Assembly: GCF_050563535.1 (NCBI RefSeq)
Contig: NZ_JBNXUO010000025.1
Coordinates: forward strand, 1-64,000
Direction: 5' to 3'
Length of the DNA: 64,000 bases
Source: Falsiroseomonas sp050563535
GTDB lineage: Bacteria; Pseudomonadota; Alphaproteobacteria; Acetobacterales; Acetobacteraceae
Positions 35,722-42,636 of the stretch are shown piece by piece. The notes beneath the pieces are model-generated. The model was not told the DNA's origin. It saw nothing but the letters and a program-made list of their open reading frames with translations, and ran no database searches. A program made the translations under genes and the position numbers. Numbering within the stretch: the first letter of the stretch is position 1; every line of letters starts with the position of its first letter.

Positions 35722-36572
35722 GCGGCGCTGCAAGCCCGGCGCCGGATGCGCGCCCGCCGGGGAAGATCGCGGAGACCGCCAGCGCGAAGGGGGCGAGGAA
35801 GGCGGCGCTGGAGTGGCCCGTCCTTTCCGTCCTCGCGGTGCTGGCAGGCGCCTATATCGGCTTCGGCGGCCTGTTCTTCCTGCTCGCCCAGGCCGGGGCC
35901 GAGGCGATGCCCTACGGCGCTGCGCAGGTGCTGGGCGGGGTGGTCTTCTCGCTCGGCCTCATCCTCGTGCTGGTGGGCGGGGCGGAACTGTTCACGGGCA
36001 ACACGCTGCTGGTCGTCGCCTGGGCGGAAGGGCGCGCGGGCTTCGCGCCGGTGCTCTGGGCGCTCGGCCTCGCCTGGGTGATGAACTTCCTGGGCGCCGT
36101 CGCGCTCGCGGCGCTCGCCTTCGTGGCGGATGTGCACATGCTGGGCGACGGCGCGCTGGGCGCGGCGGCGCTGCGGGTGGCCGAGCGGAAGTCGGAACTC
36201 GGCTTCGCCACCGCGCTCGCCAGCGGCGTCGCGGCGAACATCCTCGTCTGCCTGGCGGTCTGGCTTGCCTTCGGGGCACGCAGCGCGGCGGACAAGGTGC
36301 TGGTCATCGTGCCCCCCATCGCCGCCTTCGTCGCGCTGGGCCTGGAGCATTCGGTCGCGAACATGTCGCTGATCCCCTTCGGCTGGATGGTGCGCGACGG
36401 GGCCGGAGCCGGGTTCTGGGTGCAGACGGGCCTCGATCCGGCCGCCCATGCCGCGATCGGCCTCGGCGGGCTGTTCGGCAACCTGCTGCCGGTGACGATC
36501 GGCAACGTGATCGGCGGCTTCCTCGTCGGCGGTGCCTACTGGCTCGCCTATCTCAGGCCGAAAGGCGACTGA
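35718..36572 (+). CDS. focA: Formate/nitrite transporter family channel (FocA-like)
   Basis: 284 residues with six membrane helices. FNT landmarks are 'YIGFGGLFFLLAQAGAEA', 'GAELFTGNTLLVV' (first discontinuous helix), 'LASGVAANILVCLAVWLAF' and 'LEHSVANMSLIPFG' with the conserved His gate, followed by 'GNLLPVTIGNVIGG'. It forms a pentameric channel for formate. Position at the end of the formate dehydrogenase operon supports formate uptake rather than nitrite transport. Confidence 0.9.
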   Translation: MSGAASPAPDARPPGKIAETASAKGARKAALEWPVLSVLAVLAGAYIGFGGLFFLLAQAGAEAMPYGAAQVLGGVVFSLGLILVLVGGAELFTGNTLLVVAWAEGRAGFAPVLWALGLAWVMNFLGAVALAALAFVADVHMLGDGALGAAALRVAERKSELGFATALASGVAANILVCLAVWLAFGARSAADKVLVIVPPIAAFVALGLEHSVANMSLIPFGWMVRDGAGAGFWVQTGLDPAAHAAIGLGGLFGNLLPVTIGNVIGGFLVGGAYWLAYLRPKGD

Positions 36573-36597
36573 CCCGCATCAAGCAAAGGGCGACCTG

Positions 36598-36685
36598 CGG
36601 CCCGCGCAGCGGGCCGAGCGCCCGAACGGGCGCCGCCGCCAGTGTGGCGAGCCAAGCGGCCGGAGGCCGCGCCCGGCGCTTGAGG
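36598..36685 (+). ncRNA. Structured 3' element, copy B
   Basis: This element starts 25 nt after the focA stop. P1 is CGGCCCGC-gca-GCGGGCCG (36598-36616). After AG, P2 is CGCCC-GAAC-GGGCG (36619-36632). P3 is CGCCGC-cagt-GTGGCG (36634-36649). After AGCCAAG, P4 is CGGCC-gga-GGCCG (36657-36669), then tail CGCCCGGCGCTTGAGG. It aligns with copy A (10630-10721) across its whole length. Stems P1, P2 and P4 differ in sequence but remain paired, and the GCCAAG linker and CGCCCGG...TGAGG tail are kept. Confidence 0.55.
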
Positions 36686-36696
36686 TCACACAACAA

Positions 36697-36729
36697 GCCT
36701 CCGCCGTTGTCGAAGGCAACGGCGGAGGC
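36697..36729 (-). terminator. Strong hairpin terminator of selB-selC
   Basis: A perfect 13-bp stem GCCTCCGCCGTTG / CAACGGCGGAGGC with a 7-nt loop, followed on the minus strand by TTGTTG. One arm includes the 3' end of the tRNA acceptor, so termination and tRNA 3' processing share the same bases. Confidence 0.75.
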
Positions 36730-36813
36730 GGATGGGAATCGAACCCACCATCCGGGGTGAGCGGATCAGCGGTTTTGAAGACCGTGGGGGCCACCAGGCC
36801 GCCTGTCGCCTCC
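36723..36813 (-). tRNA. selC: tRNA-Sec (anticodon UCA)
   Basis: On the minus strand the gene begins GGAGGCGACAGGCGGCC and ends CGCCTCCG. The anticodon loop is CTTCAAA in the context ACGGT-CTTCAAA-ACCG, giving anticodon TCA. At 91 nt it has the length of a tRNA-Sec, with a long variable arm (CTGATCCG...CACCCCGGAT region) and a T-loop TTCGATT. The CCA end is not encoded. It starts 6 nt after the selB stop, so the two are probably cotranscribed. Confidence 0.93.
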
Positions 36814-36819
36814 GTGGCA

Positions 36820-38700
36820 TCAACCTCGTTGCGCGGGCGTGGTTCCCCCGGCCAGGTGCCGGCGGTCGCCCTTGCGGCGCGTGAAGCGCTCGGCATCCAG
36901 CCGTTCCAGCAGCGGGATCGCGTAGCGGCGCGAGATGCCGAGCAGCCGTCCGCATTCCCCGGCGGCGAAGCCGTCCGGCCGCGCGGCGAAATGCACGCGG
37001 ATGGCGCGGCGCGCCAGGTCGAGCGCGTCGCGGTGGAAGACGACCTCGCGCTTCTGCACCGCATCGGGCGCGCGCACCAGCACCCCGGCGCGCAGCAGGT
37101 GGTGCAGCGCCGCGGCGCGCCGCCGGCAGCGCCCGACCACAGCCTCCGCATCCGGCGGGGCGAGCAGCCCGGCACGGAAGGCGCCTTCCACTTCCGCCAG
37201 CACCGCGCGGTCCGCATCCGACAGCAGCGCAGCCGCGTCGAGGCCGCGCCGGCGCAGCCGGCCGCCCTCCAGCAGCAGGGCGCGGGCGGCGACCAGCCGC
37301 GCCGCCAGCCCCTCCAGCGGCGCGCCCGGCGGCAGGGCGTGGCGCAGCGCGCCGAGATCCGGGCCGGCGCCGGTCGGGTCGCTCCGCTGCGCCGCCTCAA
37401 CCGCCTCCAGCAGGGCGCCTTCCGCCGCCGCGGCCGCATCCCGGTGCAGGACGAGGCCGCCGGCGAGCCGCACGCCCTCCTCCAGCGCCACCGCCGATCC
37501 CGCGAGCCGCGCCAGCACAGCGGCCGGCAGCCCAACCATCCCGGCGTCACGCAGCCGCAGCGCCGCCGCGCCCGGCGCATCGGCGCCCGCCATGGCGGAG
37601 AGCAGCGGCGCATCCCGCATGCGACGCCGCGGCGGGTCCGGGTCCAGCACGACGCCGCCGCCCACGGTGCGCGCGGGCGATGGCAGGCGCAGCACGAAAG
37701 GCTCGCGCACCGGCGTCGCGACCGGCGCATCGAGCCGCAGCTGCGCCACCGCCGTCTCGCCCGGGGCGACCGCGTCGCGGTCGAGCAGGTGCAGCCGCGC
37801 GCCGACCTCCGCCGTGCCCAGCAGCAGGCGCAGCGCCTCGCCGCGCTGCAGCGGCCGCGGGACCGAGGCCAGCAGCGCCACCCGCACGTCGAGCCGCGTC
37901 GCGGCCGCGAGCAGCCCCGGCGTGGCGAGCGCATCGCCCGCCGCGACCGCCCCCCGCTCCGTCCCGCGCAGCGCCACCGCGACGCGGCGGCCGGCGCCCG
38001 CCGCCTCCACCGCCCGGCCGTGGATCTGCAGGCCGCGGATGCGGGCGGGGCGGCGCCCGGGCAGGATCTCCACCTCCTCCCCGATGCGGAGCACGCCGCG
38101 GCGCAGCGCGCCGGTCACCACCGTGCCCGCGCCGGGATGGCTGAAGGCACGGTCGAGCGGCATCCAGGCGCCCTCGCTTGCCGGCCCGGACGGCCCGGCC
38201 AGGCCGCCGAGCAGCCCGGCCAGCTCGGCCAGCCCCTGCCCCGTCAGGGCCGAGGTCACCACCACCGGCCAGTCCCCGAGGCCGAGCCGGCGGGCCAACG
38301 CGCGCGCCTCCTCCGCCGCGCGGGCCGCGCTCTCCGGTGCCGCGCGGTCGGACCGCGTCACCGCGACGACGCCACGGCGGATGCCGAGGATCGCCGCGAT
38401 CTCCGCATGCTCCACCGTCTGGGCGCGCACGCCCTCCGCCGCATCCACCGCCAGCAGCGCGCCGCCCATCGCCGTCGCGCCCGCCACCATCGCGCGCACG
38501 AATCGCTCATGCCCCGGCACGTCCACGAGGTCGAGCTCCGCGCCGCAGGGCGCGAGGAGGCGCGCGAAGCCGAGCACGATGGAGATGCCGCGCGCGCGCT
38601 CCTCCGGCAGCCGGTCCGTCTCGGTGCCGGTCAGCGCGCGCACCAGCGCGGTCTTGCCGTGGTCCACATGGCCCAGCACGCCGACCAGCGCATGCCTCAT
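36820..38700 (-). CDS. selB: Selenocysteine-specific elongation factor SelB
   Basis: 626 residues. The G-domain has 'GHVDHGKTALVRALTG' (G1), 'RARGISIVLGFA' (switch I) and 'DVPGHERFVRAMVAG' (G3), with the EF-Tu-like domains II and III after it. The C-terminal winged helices bind the SECIS hairpin; 'RRYAIPLLERLDAERFTRRKGDRR' (split by one residue class) is the last of them. SelB delivers Sec-tRNA to the UGA of the formate dehydrogenase mRNA. selA, which often precedes selB, is not here. Confidence 0.95.
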   Translation of the reverse strand: MRHALVGVLGHVDHGKTALVRALTGTETDRLPEERARGISIVLGFARLLAPCGAELDLVDVPGHERFVRAMVAGATAMGGALLAVDAAEGVRAQTVEHAEIAAILGIRRGVVAVTRSDRAAPESAARAAEEARALARRLGLGDWPVVVTSALTGQGLAELAGLLGGLAGPSGPASEGAWMPLDRAFSHPGAGTVVTGALRRGVLRIGEEVEILPGRRPARIRGLQIHGRAVEAAGAGRRVAVALRGTERGAVAAGDALATPGLLAAATRLDVRVALLASVPRPLQRGEALRLLLGTAEVGARLHLLDRDAVAPGETAVAQLRLDAPVATPVREPFVLRLPSPARTVGGGVVLDPDPPRRRMRDAPLLSAMAGADAPGAAALRLRDAGMVGLPAAVLARLAGSAVALEEGVRLAGGLVLHRDAAAAAEGALLEAVEAAQRSDPTGAGPDLGALRHALPPGAPLEGLAARLVAARALLLEGGRLRRRGLDAAALLSDADRAVLAEVEGAFRAGLLAPPDAEAVVGRCRRRAAALHHLLRAGVLVRAPDAVQKREVVFHRDALDLARRAIRVHFAARPDGFAAGECGRLLGISRRYAIPLLERLDAERFTRRKGDRRHLAGGTTPAQRG

Positions 38701-38864
38701 GCGGCGACGGCTTCGCGCGGCGCGTCGAGGCGGCGCAGCGCGGGCGATGCGGGCGGATCGGCGGCGTCCATGCGCAGGGCTTGAGTCGACGGCGGCGCAT
38801 GGGTTCCCGCAACCCGCCCGCGCGCGGCGAGTTGACGCGGCGCAACCAGGGCGGAAGGCCGCGC

Positions 38865-39260
38865 ATGGCGGAGCACAAGGGCCTCGTCGGGACCGCGGCC
38901 GAGTGGATCGCGCAGGGGCTGGAGGCGGCGGGGCTGGCGGTGCTGGTGCTGGGCGCACTCGCGACGACGCTGATGTTCCTCCGCCGCGGCGTCGCGCAGC
39001 GGTCCTGGGGCGGCGCCTATGAGGGCTACCGCGCCGATCTGGGCCGCGCGATCCTGCTCGGGCTGGAACTGCTGGTGGCGGCGGACATCGCCGGCACGGT
39101 GGCGGCGCCGCTGGACCTGCGGAACATCGCGGCGCTCGCCGTCGTCGTGCTGATCCGCACCTTCCTCAGCTTCTCGCTCGAGGTGGAGATCAACGGGCGC
39201 TGGCCCTGGCAGGGCGGGGGACGTGATCCGGGACCGGCGCGGCGCGATCCACCGGGGTGA
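38865..39260 (+). CDS. DUF1622-type membrane protein
   Basis: 131 residues with three hydrophobic helices and the family pattern 'RADLGRAILLGLELLVAADI', 'LRNIAALAVVVLIRTFLSF' and 'LEVEINGRWPW'. The function of DUF1622 is unknown. The ATG at 38865 follows GGCGGAAGG. Its last 71 nt overlap, tail to tail, with the end of actF. It is divergent from selB. Confidence 0.8.
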   Translation: MAEHKGLVGTAAEWIAQGLEAAGLAVLVLGALATTLMFLRRGVAQRSWGGAYEGYRADLGRAILLGLELLVAADIAGTVAAPLDLRNIAALAVVVLIRTFLSFSLEVEINGRWPWQGGGRDPGPARRDPPG

Positions 39261-40257
39261 TCCGCATCCCGGCCCTCCAGGCCATGAGCCAGGCGAGGCC
39301 AAGCGCCGCAAGCACGGCCGCGTCCAGCCAGGGCGGCGGCCTCGCCACCGGCGCATCCGGCCGCACCACCCACCAGAGATGCGCCAGATGGCTCGCCAGC
39401 AGCAGCACGCAGACCGCGCCCATGCGCCAGGGCCGGTGGCGCGGCGGGGCCGCGAGGACCAGGGCCAGCAGCAGCGCCGGCACCGCGACGCCGAGCTTGA
39501 GCCACCCCCAGCCGCCCTCCATGCGGCGGAGATACCAGCCTGCCTCCCCCGGCAGGTCCGCCATCCAGACCACGATGAACTGCGTGAACCACAGCCAGAT
39601 CGCAGCGAGGCCGAGCGCGAGGAGAGCGCGCTCCAGCGCCTCGCCGGCGCCGGTCTCGCCATCCGGCATGTCCCCGCGCAGCAGCGCGACCAGGGCCGCG
39701 CCGGCCAGTGCCGCCGTCATGCCCTCCACCCAGGCCGCGATCCCCTGCAGGCTGCCCCACCAGGTGGGATCGCGCGAAAGCGACAGGTCCTGTGCCGCCA
39801 GCGTCACGCTGGGCACCAGCAGGGCGAGGACGAGGGCCGCGACCCGCTTGTCCACCGCACCGGGCCGCGTGGCCAGCCAGGCGAGCCCCGACCACAGCGC
39901 CAGGACCAGCACCATGCGCAGGCGGAACGGCCAGGGGGAAAGCCAGGCGTCGCGCGGCGCCGGCATTGGCGGCGGCGCCGGCCCCGCCCAGGGGTAGAGC
40001 ACCTCGACCCCCGCCAGCACCGGCAAGGCCATCAGCGCGACCAGCGGCAGCGTGCGCGCCGCGGCCGTGAGCGGGGCGCGCACCGGGTCCAGCCAGTCCT
40101 CCCGCAGCAGATGGCCGATGGACAGCGCGCCCAGCGCGCCGACCGACAGCCCGGCGAGGAGGAGGAAGGCGGTCAGCCAGGCCTCCAGCAGCGCCGGCGG
40201 GCCGAAGGCGGCGGCGGCCAGGGCGGCGATGCCCGTGCCCAGCGCGGCGGCCCTCAT
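39190..40257 (-). CDS. actF: Alternative complex III subunit ActF
   Basis: 355 residues with about ten hydrophobic segments, including 'WLTAFLLLAGLSVGALGAL', 'LWFTQFIVVWMADLPGEAGWYLRR' (the ActF hallmark, split here by reading) and 'LLASHLAHLWWVV'. ActF is the second NrfD-like-associated membrane subunit of the quinol:cytochrome c oxidoreductase. Last gene of actBCDEF, each overlapping the next by 4 nt. Confidence 0.85.
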   Translation of the reverse strand: MRAAALGTGIAALAAAAFGPPALLEAWLTAFLLLAGLSVGALGALSIGHLLREDWLDPVRAPLTAAARTLPLVALMALPVLAGVEVLYPWAGPAPPPMPAPRDAWLSPWPFRLRMVLVLALWSGLAWLATRPGAVDKRVAALVLALLVPSVTLAAQDLSLSRDPTWWGSLQGIAAWVEGMTAALAGAALVALLRGDMPDGETGAGEALERALLALGLAAIWLWFTQFIVVWMADLPGEAGWYLRRMEGGWGWLKLGVAVPALLLALVLAAPPRHRPWRMGAVCVLLLASHLAHLWWVVRPDAPVARPPPWLDAAVLAALGLAWLMAWRAGMRITPVDRAAPVPDHVPRPARASAR

Positions 40258-40667
40258 GGCAGGCCCTGCTCGACGAAGCGGGCGATGGCCCAGCGGTCGC
40301 GCGGTGCGATGCGGTCCTCGAAGGGATGGGCGCCGGCCAAGTTGGTGGCGATGGCGGCCATGCTGCGCGAGGCCTCGGCGCGCGCGATGGGCGGCGGGCG
40401 GGGGAAGCCGCGCGCCACCACCGCCCCGTCGCCGGCGCCGCGCGCGCCATGGCAGGGGGTGCAGGAGATGGCGTAGCGTTCCGCCCCCCGCGCCAGCAGC
40501 GCCGCATCCACCGCGGGGCCGGGCGGGGCCAGCGCGGCGCGGCGCGCGCCCTCCCCCCGTGCGACGCTGCCTGCGGGCGGCGGTGCCGGCGGAGGCGGCG
40601 GCGTGCTGGCAGGCCAGCCGTCGCATGCAGCCAGCAGCAGCAGCAGAACGGGGGCGCCGCGCCTCAT
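40254..40667 (-). CDS. actE: Alternative complex III monoheme cytochrome c, ActE
   Basis: 137 residues with a lipoprotein signal ('LLLLLAACDG'), a Pro-rich linker and one heme c site (CTPCH) in 'GAERYAISCTPCHGARGAGD'. 'WAIARFVEQ' closes the cytochrome fold, though a clear distal Met ligand is not obvious. It receives electrons from ActA or passes them to the oxidase. Confidence 0.88.
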   Translation of the reverse strand: MRRGAPVLLLLLAACDGWPASTPPPPPAPPPAGSVARGEGARRAALAPPGPAVDAALLARGAERYAISCTPCHGARGAGDGAVVARGFPRPPPIARAEASRSMAAIATNLAGAHPFEDRIAPRDRWAIARFVEQGLP

Positions 40668-41203
40668 GCCGCCGGCACCTCCGCCACGCGCAGCGGGCCG
40701 AGGCCCTGGAGGAAGCGCGTCGCGGCCTCCGCGCCGAAGCGCGGGTCCTCGGCCAGGATCAGCAGGAAGAAGCGGTTCTCGCTGGCCCGGCCGAAGCCGG
40801 GCGCGGCGAAGACCGGATGCGACAGCCGCGGCAGCCCGTTCAGCGCCAGCATGCCGAGCAGCGAGGCCGCCGCCGCCCAGAGGATGGCGACGATGACCGT
40901 CGCCGGCAGGAAGGCCGGCCAGGCGTGCAGCGGCCGCCCGCCGACATTGATCGGGTAGGCATGCACCGTCAGCCACCACTGCGCGGCATAGGCGGCCGCC
41001 GCACCCAGCAGCCCCGCGCCGATGGCGATCCAGGCCACGCGGCTGCCGCGCGCGCCCAGCAGCGCGGCGGCCTCGGCCAGAGGATAGGGCGAGAAGGCGT
41101 CCATGCGCCGCCATCCGGCGGCCCGTGCCGCGCGGAGCGCCGCGACCAGCGCCTCGTCGCTGGCGAATTCCGCCATCACGCCATGGATCATGCGCCCGCT
41201 CAT
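40664..41203 (-). CDS. actD: Alternative complex III subunit ActD (DUF3341)
   Basis: 179 residues with the DUF3341 start 'GVMAEFASDEALVAALRAARAAG', 'MDAFSPYPL', two membrane helices and 'NRFFLLILAEDPRF' near the C-terminus. ActD is a membrane-attached peripheral subunit of unknown role in proton coupling. Confidence 0.9.
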   Translation of the reverse strand: MSGRMIHGVMAEFASDEALVAALRAARAAGWRRMDAFSPYPLAEAAALLGARGSRVAWIAIGAGLLGAAAAYAAQWWLTVHAYPINVGGRPLHAWPAFLPATVIVAILWAAAASLLGMLALNGLPRLSHPVFAAPGFGRASENRFFLLILAEDPRFGAEAATRFLQGLGPLRVAEVPAA

Positions 41204-42636
41204 GGCACCTCGGCCCCGCTTTCCTCGTGCCGCGTCTCGAAGACGGAGACCACCGGCAGGAAGCGCGCGAAGAGCAGCAGGAGGAAGGCAAAGAGCCCGG
41301 CGGTGCCGAGCAGCAGCGTCCATTCCGGGCCGCTCGGCGCATAGGCCGGGCCGATGCGCGGCAGGTGGTCGTGCAGCAGCCCGCCGGCGACGAGGGAGAA
41401 GCGGTCGAGCCACACGCCCGCCGCGGCGCCGAGACCGATGCCCACCAGCACCGGCGCCAGCCGGCGCAGCCGCGCGATCCAGAGGAGTTGCGGCAGCAGG
41501 ACCGTCAGCGCCACGGCACCCCACCAGAGCGCCCCGTAGGGGCCGAGGATGCGGGCGGCGACCGCCTGGCGCGTCGCATCCTCCTCCAGCAAGGCGGCGG
41601 CCAGCATGTCGCCGTGGAGCCAGAGGCAGGCCAGCGCGGATGCCGCCATCAGCCGCGCCAGCAGGTCCACGTCGCCGTCGTCGATCATCCGCCCCAGCCC
41701 CAGCGTCCGCCGCAGCACGACGGCGAGCGCCAGCACCACGCCGAGCCCGGCGGGCAGGCCCGTGAGCACGACATGCAGCGGCGTCCGGCCCTGGTGCCAT
41801 CCCGGCACCAGCGTGGTCGCGAATTCCAGCGCGACGATCGTCTGCGCCGAGACCAGCATCGGCAGCACCAGCGCCGCCACCAGCCGGTAGGCCGCCTGGT
41901 GCCGCGCCCAGTGCGCGACGGAGCCGCGCCAGCCGAGCGCGAGGACGCCGTAGATGCGCGCCGCCAGCATCCGCCCGCGCGCGGCCGCGCGGTCGCGCAT
42001 GGTGGCAAGGTCGGGGATCAGCCCGGTGTACCAGAACAGCCCGGTCACCACGACATGCGACATGATGCCCCAGAAGTCCCACACCAGCGTGGAGCGGAAC
42101 TGCGGCCAGACCTCGTGCGTCGCGGGATAGGGCAGCACCCAGTGGAACAGCCAGGGCCGGCCGAGATGCAGGATGGGATAGAGCCCGGCGGCGACCACGG
42201 CGGCCAGCGCCGCGGCCTCCGCGAAGCGGTTCACCGCGGTCCGCAGCCCATGGCGGCGCAGCACCAGGATCGCGGCGAACAGGCTCGCGGCATTGGCGAT
42301 GCCGATCCACCAGACGTAGTTGATCAGGTCGAAGCCCCAGACGAAGGGGATGTTGGTGCCCCAGAGCCCCGTGCCCGCCAGCAGCAGCGCCGCCACCGCC
42401 TGGCCGAGCATCGCCACGCCGAGCCCGGCGCCGGCCAGCGCGAAGGCGAAGCCCCAGCCGAATTCGCGCTGCAGCGGGACGGCGACGGCCGGATTGGGCT
42501 CCGGTGCCTGCTGCGGCGGCGGATCGCGCGGCGCGGGCGGGGCCTCGGGCACGCGGGGGCCCAGCTTCGCGGCGGCGAAGGCAAGGGCGAAGCCGGCTGC
42601 CGCCGCGGCGGCGATGCGCAGCGGCGGCAGCCTCAC
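41200..42636 (-). CDS. actC: Alternative complex III subunit ActC (NrfD-like)
   Basis: 478 residues from a GTG overlapping the actB stop. The protein has an unusual N-terminal Pro/Ala-rich extension before the first NrfD-type helix. 'GTNIPFVWGFDLINYVWWIGIA' (two segments) and 'HLGRPWLFHWVLPYP' are ActC landmarks around the quinol site. About ten membrane helices are visible. It oxidises quinol and hands electrons to the Fe-S clusters of ActB. Confidence 0.92.
   Translation of the reverse strand: MRLPPLRIAAAAAAGFALAFAAAKLGPRVPEAPPAPRDPPPQQAPEPNPAVAVPLQREFGWGFAFALAGAGLGVAMLGQAVAALLLAGTGLWGTNIPFVWGFDLINYVWWIGIANAASLFAAILVLRRHGLRTAVNRFAEAAALAAVVAAGLYPILHLGRPWLFHWVLPYPATHEVWPQFRSTLVWDFWGIMSHVVVTGLFWYTGLIPDLATMRDRAAARGRMLAARIYGVLALGWRGSVAHWARHQAAYRLVAALVLPMLVSAQTIVALEFATTLVPGWHQGRTPLHVVLTGLPAGLGVVLALAVVLRRTLGLGRMIDDGDVDLLARLMAASALACLWLHGDMLAAALLEEDATRQAVAARILGPYGALWWGAVALTVLLPQLLWIARLRRLAPVLVGIGLGAAAGVWLDRFSLVAGGLLHDHLPRIGPAYAPSGPEWTLLLGTAGLFAFLLLLFARFLPVVSVFETRHEESGAEVP

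Noticed and set aside
36723..36813. Suppressor-type tRNA with anticodon UCA
   Set aside because: Length, long variable arm and the position next to selB identify it as tRNA-Sec.
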